Assembly: GCA_011046405.1 (NCBI GenBank)
Contig: DSAR01000326.1
Span: 1 to 16,947, forward strand
Source: Chloroflexota bacterium
GTDB lineage: Bacteria > Chloroflexota > Anaerolineae > B4-G1
Length of the DNA: 16,947 nt
Direction: 5' to 3'
Shown in pieces: positions 8,101 to 15,482 of this stretch. The notes beneath the pieces were generated by a model. The model had not been told where the DNA came from, made no database searches, and saw only the letters and a list, made by a program, of their open reading frames with translations. The position numbers were made by a program, and so were the translations under genes. Every line of letters begins with the position of its first letter. Position 1 is the first letter of the stretch.

Positions 8101-11100
8101 GGGGGAGACCGTCCACCAGGGATGCGCCGACGGCGTCGATCTCGCCGCTGTTCGACAGCACGATGGTGTAGATGATGCGATCTCCTTGGTTAGGTTGAGG
8201 CTCGTCGACCGTCTTGTGCGAGCCGGACAGATCGGGCCCCGTGACCGTCGCCAGCGCGCTGGCCTCGAACGTCTGCACCGCATCGGAGATGTAGGCGGTG
8301 TTGACGATGACCGTGTCGCGGGCCAACCCCTGGGCCACCGTCACCTGGAAGGTCACCGTCACCTGGGCGCTGCCGCTGACCGTCCCCGTCCACGTGATCG
8401 CGTCGCCGTCGGAGTCGTAACCGGCGCCGCCGCCGGTGGCGCTGGCTGTACCGAAGACGTAAGTCGTGTGATCCGGGATCGGGTCGGTCAGAGAAACCGC
8501 CGTCACGTCGGAGGAACCGGCGTTCTCCAGGACGATGGCATACGTGACCGGTGTCCCCGGATCGACCCGCGCGCTGTCCTGCCCATTGACCAATTTGTGG
8601 GAACTGCTGAGGTCGAAACCGACCGGCGTGAGCCAGACGCTCTCGTTGTCGCTCCGGTCGCCGTCGTAGGTCTCGCTGGTGAGCGCGACGACGTTTCGCA
8701 ATCCCACGCCCGGCGTCACGTCCGGCGACACGCTCACCACCAGGGTGAACGTCAGCCCGGTGGTGTCGCTGAGGAGCGCGCCGACGTTCCAGGCGACCCA
8801 GGTCGTATCGCTCGTCACGGTGAAGCCCGACGTATCGGCGACGTACGTCGTGCTGACCGGCAACGTATCGGTCAGGCGCACGCCCTCGGCCGGCAGCAAG
8901 CCGCCGTTGCCGTACTCGATGGTGTAGGTCATACGCTCGCCCGCCAGGGCCAGCGTCGGCCCGGTCTTGACGACGTAGGGCGAGGCCAGGGCCACCGGAT
9001 TCGAGACCTGCGCCTCATTCGGGTCGTCGTCTGGGCGCTCCCGGGTCGTCGTCTCGATCGTCGCCTGGTTGGTCAGGAGCGGTTGGGCGGGCCACGTCGC
9101 GTCGGGGTCGAGCCGGGCGGTGATCACGATCTCGCCCCAGTCGCCCGAGGCCATCGCTTGCTTCGTTCGCCAGCGCAGCCGCGTCGGTGACGCTTCCTGT
9201 AGTTCGACGGCGCATCCGCCCGTGTTCGTCATCCAACTCACGTCGGTCAGTCCCGGGGGCAGGTCGTCGACGATGCGCACGCCATCGGCCGTCAGCACGC
9301 CGGTGTTGGTGAAGCGCACCGTGTAGGTGATCCTATCATCCACGTGCAACGTTCCCGCCGGCGTGACCGCCTTGCCGATGGTCACGTCAGTTGCGTCTAA
9401 TGTGACAGTGACGACGCTGACGTCGTTGGTGGTGGTGATGTTCAGCCCCTCGGCGGCGGCGATGTGGGCGGTGTTGACCAGTTGGGTCCCCAGGGGCGTG
9501 TCCCCGTCGATGCCGATGCGCACCCGCGTCCATCCCACCGCTCCCGGCGCCAGCTCGTCGATGGTCCACGAGACCTGCCCCAGCGTCGACGTATCTGGCT
9601 GGGCCAGGCCAGCCGGGCCGGCCTCCAGCAGCACGACGTGGGAGATGGGCAGCGTATCGGTCAGGGTGACGGTGTACACGGTGACGTTGCCCCAGTTGGT
9701 ATAACTGATCCAGAAGGTGTAGTCGCCGCCCGGTTCCGGCGTCACCGGCGTGCCGCCCAGCGAGGCCGGCATTTTGTACACCGCCGCGTCGCCGCGCGGG
9801 TCGATGACCTGGATCACCGCGTCGTCCTCGTCCCCCTGCGCCTGGGCAAATTGATCGAGCGGGGCCGTCGTCGTCACCTGGACGGTGTTGGTCAGCCACG
9901 TGCCGAGCGGCGTCGTGAGCGGCACACTGACGGCGACCTGGAAGATGTGCGCGTTCCAATCGCCGTTGAGGACCGTGCCGATGGTGAAGAGCAGCGTGCG
10001 GCCATCGGCCATCTGGGTGAACGTCGGCCAGGTAGTCGTGTAGAACGTCGTGCCGAGGGGGATGACGTCGGTGACGATGGTGCCCGTCACCGGCACGTTG
10101 CCCCGGTTGGCCACACCGACGGTGTAGGTCGCCACGTGCCCGGCGCCGACCTGATTCGTCCCCAGCGGGCCGATGAACAGCTTGGTGACGTCCAGGTCGA
10201 TCTCCGGAGAGACCAGTGTCGTGGTGTGCACGGCGGTGTTGTTGTCAAAGGGGCCGTATTCGATGCTGTCCAACGTCGTCACGCCGCACGTGTTGGTCAA
10301 CACGGTCCCGGTAGGGACAGTGCTCGGCGTGTGTATATAGACGTCCAGGGTCTCAACGTCGTTGGCGTCCATATCTCCCACGTCCCAGCTAAACCCAGGC
10401 ATCAGCAGTGTGCCGACGTCGCCAGGTGGGTCAAAACGAGGATAATCCGCATCATACGTAGTCGAAAGCGGCAGGGTGTCGGTCACCCGAACATTTCGCG
10501 CCTGGGCTGGTCGCTCGCCACCGTTCCGCACCGTGAGCCGGTAGCGGAAATAGCCGCCCGGCGCCGGGGGTTGATCCGGCGCCAGCACCTTCTCGATGGA
10601 TAGATCGCGGTGAGCCACGCCGTAGGTGATGAACAGCGTGGTCGAGATGGTGGGCGAGGTGCGGGCGCTGGCGGTGATCGCCAGCGTCGCCAGGTCCCAC
10701 CAGCCGGCCGTGACCGGGATCGTGGCCGAGATATCGAAGGTCGCCTCCCCGAGATTGGCGATAGGGTACGGGAGCACGACCGGACTGGTGACCGGTCCGG
10801 TAACGGTGACGGCGGCCGTCTCCGGCACGTCGACTGGCCACAGGCTCGCGGTAGGCACGACGCTGGAACTCACCTGCAGGCTGTAGTTCAGGCTGAACAC
10901 GTCGGTGATGCCCGAAAGGTTGAACAGAGTTGCGCTGGTGCTGATCGGGTAGCCGGGGTCGTCCCACAGGTAATGATCGGATGTGTCCAGGATCAGGTGG
11001 CCGAAGAGGGTGTCGCCGGGGTCGTAGAGCACCGCCAGGTCGTTATCCAGGCTGTCATCCGCCTGGAAATAGCCCTGGAAGTAAGCCGCGCCATCGCTGC

Positions 11101-11818
11101 CATCGGCGTTCTCGATACCGGCGACCACGCGCCGGTCAGGATTGGTCAAATAGCGCACCTGCCGGTACTGGGTGAGGATACGCCCGTCGGGATAGAGGAC
11201 GATCTGGAAGGTGTGTGGAGTGTTCAACCCGCAACACCATTGGATGTCCACGAACTCGATCACCGTCCGCCCCGGATCCCGTCGCACGTAGACCCGCGAG
11301 ACGTCGGGGTGCACGTAGAGATCCGCCCCGAAGGGTGCGATGAAATTGTTGGGATGGGATGCACTGCCAATGAAGATAGGCGTGTGCGCGCCATAGGCCG
11401 CCCCCTGGCCGAAATAGGCGTAGCCGTTGGTGCTGACTCGGAAGGTGCGATAGACGTTGTCGTAGAATGGGAAATAGAAGCCGATGTCCACCTCGCCCGA
11501 GCCCCAGTTATCGCCGGAGAGCGGGACGCGAGCGCCGTCGCCGGCGATCTCGATCCAGTCGTAAATCACGCCGCCGGTCACGCTATCGCTGATGACGTAA
11601 GTCGGTGTGACCGTCGTCTGCTGCATCGGCGCCGCATCAAGCGCCGGTTGCGGCGCTGGTTGCGGCGCCGGTTGCGGCGCTGGTTGCGGCGCCGGAGGCA
11701 CGTCCTGGGCCGGCGCTGCCTGAACCGGCATGGCGTTAGTCATCAAGAAAAACATGGTCAGCAAGAGCGACATCGCCAGGCCGACCGAAGCAAATATAAG
11801 AGCAAAGCGTCGATTCAT
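5156..11818 (-). CDS. Giant secreted surface protein with 14 DUF11 repeats
   Basis: This 2220-aa exported protein is probably an adhesin, stalk or sheath component. A signal peptide (about 1-34, ending VQA) is followed by a PAPQ-type proline-rich linker (about 40-58). A beta-rich N-terminal domain follows at about 70-290, with IGFYFPFYDNVYRTFRVSTNG and a CCGLN cysteine pair, resembling a NIDO-like module. Fourteen Ig-like DUF11 repeats then start near residues 405, 541, 677, 811, 947, 1069, 1196, 1317, 1439, 1557, 1686, 1813, 1940 and 2066. Most repeats show the (I/V)xKxVxPxG...YTIxxxNxG...DTLP signature. The last residues are FDIYLPLVLRNS; there is no membrane anchor or LPxTG signal. The start is firm: AGGAGGAGG lies 5 nt upstream, and the ATG overlaps the preceding stop as ATGA. 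DUF11 domains are structural, so no enzymatic role is expected. Confidence 0.92.
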   Translation of the reverse strand: MNRRFALIFASVGLAMSLLLTMFFLMTNAMPVQAAPAQDVPPAPQPAPQPAPQPAPQPALDAAPMQQTTVTPTYVISDSVTGGVIYDWIEIAGDGARVPLSGDNWGSGEVDIGFYFPFYDNVYRTFRVSTNGYAYFGQGAAYGAHTPIFIGSASHPNNFIAPFGADLYVHPDVSRVYVRRDPGRTVIEFVDIQWCCGLNTPHTFQIVLYPDGRILTQYRQVRYLTNPDRRVVAGIENADGSDGAAYFQGYFQADDSLDNDLAVLYDPGDTLFGHLILDTSDHYLWDDPGYPISTSATLFNLSGITDVFSLNYSLQVSSSVVPTASLWPVDVPETAAVTVTGPVTSPVVLPYPIANLGEATFDISATIPVTAGWWDLATLAITASARTSPTISTTLFITYGVAHRDLSIEKVLAPDQPPAPGGYFRYRLTVRNGGERPAQARNVRVTDTLPLSTTYDADYPRFDPPGDVGTLLMPGFSWDVGDMDANDVETLDVYIHTPSTVPTGTVLTNTCGVTTLDSIEYGPFDNNTAVHTTTLVSPEIDLDVTKLFIGPLGTNQVGAGHVATYTVGVANRGNVPVTGTIVTDVIPLGTTFYTTTWPTFTQMADGRTLLFTIGTVLNGDWNAHIFQVAVSVPLTTPLGTWLTNTVQVTTTAPLDQFAQAQGDEDDAVIQVIDPRGDAAVYKMPASLGGTPVTPEPGGDYTFWISYTNWGNVTVYTVTLTDTLPISHVVLLEAGPAGLAQPDTSTLGQVSWTIDELAPGAVGWTRVRIGIDGDTPLGTQLVNTAHIAAAEGLNITTTNDVSVVTVTLDATDVTIGKAVTPAGTLHVDDRITYTVRFTNTGVLTADGVRIVDDLPPGLTDVSWMTNTGGCAVELQEASPTRLRWRTKQAMASGDWGEIVITARLDPDATWPAQPLLTNQATIETTTRERPDDDPNEAQVSNPVALASPYVVKTGPTLALAGERMTYTIEYGNGGLLPAEGVRLTDTLPVSTTYVADTSGFTVTSDTTWVAWNVGALLSDTTGLTFTLVVSVSPDVTPGVGLRNVVALTSETYDGDRSDNESVWLTPVGFDLSSSHKLVNGQDSARVDPGTPVTYAIVLENAGSSDVTAVSLTDPIPDHTTYVFGTASATGGGAGYDSDGDAITWTGTVSGSAQVTVTFQVTVAQGLARDTVIVNTAYISDAVQTFEASALATVTGPDLSGSHKTVDEPQPNQGDRIIYTIVLSNSGEIDAVGASLVDGLPLDYVAYGGDGWASSGSLGGGDPITWTGTVTQGQRVTITLPVTVTAGPGNRFVNTARIDDGTAADEIVRSVAVQTARPDLNVQKMVSPGELASGERVTYTIAIANSGDGWAYSALLTDTIEGGTFAPGDAAASSGALDDSAPPTLTWTGEITPNGGSIYITLPVTITAMPGADVPNTVYVDDGYGNVVSDTTWLHVYSAPDLSGSTKAVDRDEARAGETLVYTLTVANSGELPTSFFVTDTLDADTVFTGFLGSPAGSGHAAGVITWTGQVAALNQAQLAFEAVISASVSGRVTNTARFGGDGQVYTRTASTDILVPAALTASKTVEPAGPVVAGGELTYTIVVQNVGGALGRAAFTDTIPNDTAYVGGSARVVPEPPVHAPPSYDGSAVTWEDDLAAGQTATIIFRVQVAPGTLTGTQITNVAELRELKEPGEPFSVSVTNTVVSPVFTASKRAEPAGTVLPGLRITYTVAITNVGGGVARVAVTDTLPVSTICVTDSLAVDPNTLAAPACADGILTWLDNVNAESVVRLTYVVVVSDATPLGTVLGNSALLRELSQPDDPVTVEVTHTVVAPALDAVKYVEPAGEILAGDRLTYTIVVSNSGSGTAQVDLSDPLPAHTGYVSASVAPSTHAPPTYDPVTPTVRWGGDVAPGEWVTLTLVVTTDLDAPNGAVLINDVYVQELSMPAEPFTRRVSNTILAPALRVNKTADPAGDVLSGAYLNYDVVIANDGGATATVYFSDTIPPETALVTGSVSIEPDVSPPTYTGGALTWQGTVGSGEAVTVSFRAQVDPGAISGTLVSNLAWIQEVGGAGRIYTDTATNTVVAPTLETDKQALPAGAVRPGETITYLISLRNPTDGIVRAVVTDTVPTYTHYVSASAGIQVGSVSRYTGLQEVTDLVFDPPVYDPINDRLTWAGDVLSRRVVTLTFCVTVSLDAPEGAIITNTAQIVELSNPAVILERRATNPVVTQFDIYLPLVLRNS
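11641..11695. repeat. 12-bp tandem repeat encoding PAPQ linker
   Basis: About 4.5 copies of GCGCCGGTTGCG / GCGCTGGTTGCG lie in the 5' part of the giant gene. The C/T difference alternates, which implies a 24-bp higher-order unit. The period is a multiple of three, so gain or loss of units would change linker length without shifting frame. Confidence 0.8.
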
Positions 11819-12219
11819 CTCATCCTCCTCCTAATTACCCAATCACCCAATAACCCAACCACCAAACAGCAAATGACAAACAACGTCGACCATTCGAATG
11901 CCGAGGGCATCCCCCCCGATTCCGGCAGGAGCACGGGGAGCGAGGTGGGTGTGGGCGGCGGTGGAGAATGCTCGTCGTCATCCCTGTCCTCGCCCGGTTC
12001 AGCGGTGGGTGCCAATGTGGAGGTAGGAATCGGCGTATACGTCGCTGTCGGTTCGAGAGTGGCCGTTGGCTCAGGAGTGGCGGTGGGCGTGTGTTTCGGT
12101 GTCGGCGTGGGCTGTTGGGCGCGTGAGATCGTCCCCCCCGCGAGCGTGAATAGCCCACTGAGCAGCAATAATGCCGTCAAGACCAACGATCCGTAACGTC
12201 GCAAATCATCCATCGTCAT
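11815..12219 (-). CDS. Small Thr/Pro-rich surface protein with LPESG sortase-like tail
   Basis: The protein is about 134 aa. A signal peptide (about 8-34, ending near SRAQQ) is followed by a Thr/Pro-rich linker with TPTAT/EPTAT repeats (about 37-75). An acidic patch (EDRDDDE) and a PPPPTPT stretch come next. The C-terminus has the three parts of a sortase signal: LPESG (98-102), a hydrophobic helix (about 112-129, LFVICCLVVGLLGDWVI) and a basic tail RRRMR. LPxSG is an accepted variant of LPxTG, so covalent attachment is plausible; simple membrane anchoring is the alternative. There is no globular domain. The start is ambiguous among ATGs at 12222, 12219 and 12213. GAGGAGG at 12224-12230 is too close to the first, and 12219 or 12213 fit better. 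The gene overlaps both neighbours, so it is made together with two very large exoproteins. Confidence 0.8.
   Translation of the reverse strand: MTMDDLRRYGSLVLTALLLLSGLFTLAGGTISRAQQPTPTPKHTPTATPEPTATLEPTATYTPIPTSTLAPTAEPGEDRDDDEHSPPPPTPTSLPVLLPESGGMPSAFEWSTLFVICCLVVGLLGDWVIRRRMR
11824..11832 (-). promoter_or_regulatory. Very strong ribosome-binding site inside upstream gene
   Basis: AGGAGGAGG on the minus strand stands 5 nt before the giant gene's ATG. The same bases are the in-frame codons AGG AGG AGG that encode the basic Arg tail of the small LPESG protein. This decides the start of the giant gene and shows that the overlap is functional. Confidence 0.85.
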
Positions 12220-15200
12220 CATTCCTCCTCGAGCACCAGCGTGTACTCGGTGTCGGCGCTGTAAATCGTCCAATCGTAATGGCGCACGTTGACCGCCAGT
12301 TGACCATCCTCGGCCGCCGTCCAGACAATCTGCGAGGCCGGATTTCCGGGAGAGACGTCGTTATTTTCGGCCAACTGCGTGGCGCAATCGCCCGACCACA
12401 GGGCCAGGACCGTGTCGGCCCGGGGGCCCAGCTCATCGGTGCTGATGGTGTAGGTCCGCCCGGCGGTCACGGGGAAAGCGTACCAATCGTTGTCGTTGGG
12501 ATAATCGAAGTTCTCCCGATAACGCTCGCCAATCGCCAACGGATGGGCCGCTTCACAGAAATCGGAGACGTCCTCGATCGGCGGCGGCGGGTTGTCTTCG
12601 TCGTAGACCACGATGCTGTAACCGGTCTCCGGGCCGACGGCGGCGGGATCGTAACTGCGCACCAGGACGTGGAGCGGCCCGGTCTGCTCGGCGCGCCACG
12701 TCACTCGCGAGGCCCGGCTGTTCGAGGGGTACGGCAAATCGTCGTTGCTCACCAGGGGGGTGGTGCACGTCCCATCGTACAGCGTGATGACGGTATCGGC
12801 GTGGATGTCCAGATCCTCGGTGCGGACGGTGTAACTGACGCCCGCCGTGGCCTGGAAGGTGTACCAATCCTGGTCGGCGAAATGATCGAAATCCTCCGCC
12901 AGCGGTTCCGCGATGGCCAATGACCAACCCGGGCACGTGTCGGGCGCGTCGTAGGGATAGTGGCGCAAAATCAGCGGCAGGTAGACGAAACTGGGACGGC
13001 GCGGTTCGATCAGGATGGTGTGCGTCGCCGTGAACGGGCCGCCGCAGTTCTCCGCCCGCAGCGTGAGCGTGTAGACGTCGGGATTGGCCCATTGATAGGT
13101 CGCCGCCGGTGTCCCTTGCCCGCTGGCGGGTGCAGGCGTCCAGGTGTAGGTGACCGGTTCGCTGGCGTCGGCGGGCGTGATGACGCCGCTGAAGGTGTAA
13201 TCGGTGTCGGTGTACCCTGCCGTCGGCCCGTCGATACTCACGTCAGTCAAGGGGCGCAGGCAGAGATAGGAAATTGTGATCGTGTGAGTCGCCGTGACCG
13301 CACCGCCTCCGCATATCGGCGAACGGTCGGCCCGCAGGGTGAGTGTGTAGACGCCGGGATTCGACCATTCATAGGTCGCCGTCGGGGTCCCCTGCCCGCT
13401 CACGGTGGGCGAGGGCGCCCAGGTGTAGGTGATCGACCCGCTGGCGTCGGCCGGGGAGATGACGCCGGTGAAGGCGTAGTCGATGCCGGCGAGTCCCTCC
13501 GCTGGCCCGTCGATGCCGACGCCGGTCAACGGGTGCGGGCACGGGTGGGAAATCGTGATCGCGTGGGTCGCCGTGACCGCGCCGCCGCCGCAATCCGGCG
13601 AACGGTCGGCCTGCAGGGTCAGCGTGTAGACGCCGGGAGCCGCCCATTCGTAGGTCGCCGTCAGCGTCCCTTGCCCGCTGGCAGGCGCGGGCGCCCAGGT
13701 GTAGGTGATCGGCCCGGTGGCGTCGGCCGGGGTGACCACGCCGGTGAAGGCGTAGATCGTGTCAGTAAACCCCGCCGTCGGCCCGTCGATGGTCACGCCG
13801 GTCAACGGATGGGGACAGGGATGGGAAATCGTGATGAAATGGGTCGCCCTGACCACGCCGCCGCAATTTTCCGCCTCCAGGGTGACGGTGTAGACGCCGG
13901 GATCCGTCCATTGGTAGGTCGCCGTTTCCGTCCCTTGCCCGCCGAGCGGCTCCGGCGACCAGGTGTAGGCGAGCGCTTCGGTGGCGTAAGGCGGCTGGAT
14001 GGCGGCGCTGAACGTGTGGGTGACGTCGATCAGGCCGCTCGCCGGCCCGGTCACATCCACGCCGGTCAGGGGATACAGGCAGGGCGGCGGCAACACGTCC
14101 ACTGGAACGGGCGCGCCCGTGGTGTAGACCTCGTTGGCGCGCACGCCGTAAAGAGCGTTGGTCAGTGTGCCGGAGACGGTCAGATCGACGTCGACGTACA
14201 GGTCGAGGGTCGTCGAACTTCCCGGCCCCAAGCTGCCCAACGTCCACGCCACGGTACGACCGGGCGGTGTCGGCGGCGCGCATCCGCCACTGCAAAAGTT
14301 GAACGTCGTCCCCGGCGGGAGCGTGTCGGTGACGACCAGGCCGGTCAAGCCCCGCAGCGGGCTGCTGTTGCGCACCGTGAGGCGATAGCGCAGCGTCTCG
14401 CCGGCGGTGACCGGGTCCGGATAGGCCGTCTTCTCGATCGAGAGCGGGTGCGGCAGCACCGTGAGCGCGAGCGCCGCCGTGGCGGTGCACGAATCGGTGT
14501 CGGCGATGGTCAGCGAGACGGTGTAGGGGCCGGTGGCGTCGTAGACGTGGTCGACGTTGGCGCCGGCCCCGGCGTCTCCATCGCCAAAGGCCCACTGGTA
14601 AACGTAAGGCGAGCGCCCGCTGAGCCCGTCGGTGCTGACGCTGAAGTTGACTGTCTCCCCTTCGAAGGGCTGGTCAGTGCTGGCGCCGACGACGATGGCG
14701 TTGGGGTCGAGCGCGTAACCAAAGCGCGCCCGGTAGAGAATGGCCGCCATGTCGTCGCTGCGGGCGTCGCCCACGCGCATCGTCAGCGCGTTGCGCCCGC
14801 GAAAGAGGAAACTGGGGTCGGGGACGTCGATCAAGGCCATGCCGCCGCCCTCGTCGCCAAACACCAACCCGATGATGTCGCCGTTCAGGTAGACCGAGGC
14901 CGCGCCGTCCGGGACGTCCGCGCTGTCGGTGGCGTTGAGGAGATGAATCTCGATGTCGCCGTTGGTCAACCGGCGCTGGGCGTTGGCCTGGGCGTCGATG
15001 GGCAGACAGAAGTCCTTGCGCAAGAAGAGATATTGTGGGCTGGGACTGGCGGGGATGGCGTAACCGTTGGCGTAATCGGAACCATCGTAGCGCCGGGGGT
15101 AAGTGCTCGTATTCCCGGCGTCGTCCCCAAACGCGCCCGGCGCGCCGCCCCAGACGTGATCGGCGCCGTCTTTTAGCAGAGGCTCAATCTCGGTGCTCGT

Positions 15201-15482
15201 CGTCCAGGCCGGCGCGCGCTTGACCGGGTAGGCGTCCTGCCAGCCGGCAGCGTCGAAGAAGCGGGTGCGCCAATTGGGGGCCGGGTCGATCACGGTGTTC
15301 TGGATCAGGGTCTTGTCCACGTTGGGGCTGGCCTGTCCCTCGTTGCTGACGACGAGCAGGGGATTAGGATATTGGGATTGAGAATGAGAACGAGAAAGAG
15401 AGGCAGCCGAACTGGATAGCAGAGGGATCAAGCCCAGAACGAGCAGCACGAACAAGCCGAGGAACATACTCCGTCTGTGCAT
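12219..15482 (-). CDS. Secreted multidomain protein with PKD, DUF11, Cys-bearing repeats and two PPC domains
   Basis: This 1087-aa exoprotein is first in the surface operon. A signal peptide (about 1-26) is followed by a beta-rich region (about 30-250) that ends with a YLNGD/ALTMRVGD jelly-roll-like segment. Next come a PKD domain (about 257-340, with WAFGDGD and YTVSLTI) and one DUF11 domain (about 346-464). Four PKD-like repeats start at residues 468, 556, 648 and 741, each opening with C-x-x-PLT. A YLPLILRH motif sits at 834-841. Two pre-peptidase C-terminal (PPC) domains follow, with DQDWYTF and DNDWYAF. PPC domains usually accompany secreted enzymes, but no catalytic domain is visible, so a binding or structural role is likelier. 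I chose the ATG at 15482 because GAGGAG lies 7 nt upstream and the signal peptide follows directly. The longer open frame (to 15563) adds no plausible sequence. Its stop overlaps the next start as ATGA. Confidence 0.9.
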   Translation of the reverse strand: MHRRSMFLGLFVLLVLGLIPLLSSSAASLSRSHSQSQYPNPLLVVSNEGQASPNVDKTLIQNTVIDPAPNWRTRFFDAAGWQDAYPVKRAPAWTTSTEIEPLLKDGADHVWGGAPGAFGDDAGNTSTYPRRYDGSDYANGYAIPASPSPQYLFLRKDFCLPIDAQANAQRRLTNGDIEIHLLNATDSADVPDGAASVYLNGDIIGLVFGDEGGGMALIDVPDPSFLFRGRNALTMRVGDARSDDMAAILYRARFGYALDPNAIVVGASTDQPFEGETVNFSVSTDGLSGRSPYVYQWAFGDGDAGAGANVDHVYDATGPYTVSLTIADTDSCTATAALALTVLPHPLSIEKTAYPDPVTAGETLRYRLTVRNSSPLRGLTGLVVTDTLPPGTTFNFCSGGCAPPTPPGRTVAWTLGSLGPGSSTTLDLYVDVDLTVSGTLTNALYGVRANEVYTTGAPVPVDVLPPPCLYPLTGVDVTGPASGLIDVTHTFSAAIQPPYATEALAYTWSPEPLGGQGTETATYQWTDPGVYTVTLEAENCGGVVRATHFITISHPCPHPLTGVTIDGPTAGFTDTIYAFTGVVTPADATGPITYTWAPAPASGQGTLTATYEWAAPGVYTLTLQADRSPDCGGGAVTATHAITISHPCPHPLTGVGIDGPAEGLAGIDYAFTGVISPADASGSITYTWAPSPTVSGQGTPTATYEWSNPGVYTLTLRADRSPICGGGAVTATHTITISYLCLRPLTDVSIDGPTAGYTDTDYTFSGVITPADASEPVTYTWTPAPASGQGTPAATYQWANPDVYTLTLRAENCGGPFTATHTILIEPRRPSFVYLPLILRHYPYDAPDTCPGWSLAIAEPLAEDFDHFADQDWYTFQATAGVSYTVRTEDLDIHADTVITLYDGTCTTPLVSNDDLPYPSNSRASRVTWRAEQTGPLHVLVRSYDPAAVGPETGYSIVVYDEDNPPPPIEDVSDFCEAAHPLAIGERYRENFDYPNDNDWYAFPVTAGRTYTISTDELGPRADTVLALWSGDCATQLAENNDVSPGNPASQIVWTAAEDGQLAVNVRHYDWTIYSADTEYTLVLEEE
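12998..14081 (-). repeat. Four tandem 265-280-bp coding repeats (PKD-like)
   Basis: Units begin near 14081, 13817, 13541 and 13262. They encode C-x-x-PLTxVxxxGP...YTWxP...GQGT...ATYxW...PxVYTLTL...CGG...ATHxI. Units 2 and 3 are the most alike in both protein and DNA. Each unit carries a Cys near its start and another in CGG, so paired cysteines could form one disulfide per repeat outside the cell. Confidence 0.8.

Noticed and set aside
6965..9190. A 741-codon open frame on the plus strand across the giant DUF11 gene
   Set aside because: It is antisense to clear DUF11 repeats. Its product is Arg/Gly/Asp/Val-rich with no recognisable domain, as expected for the complement of GC-rich coding DNA.
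10610..12196. A 528-codon plus-strand frame with a glycine-rich tail
   Set aside because: It covers the complement of the giant gene's N-terminus and of the small LPESG gene. The glycine/valine tail is just the reverse of the Thr/Pro linker codons.
12960..15176. A 738-codon open frame on the plus strand across the PKD/PPC gene
   Set aside because: It is antisense to PKD, DUF11 and PPC domains. Its repetitive GVGDR/RRRRPLPA-like content mirrors the repeats of the real gene and has no ribosome-binding site or domain.
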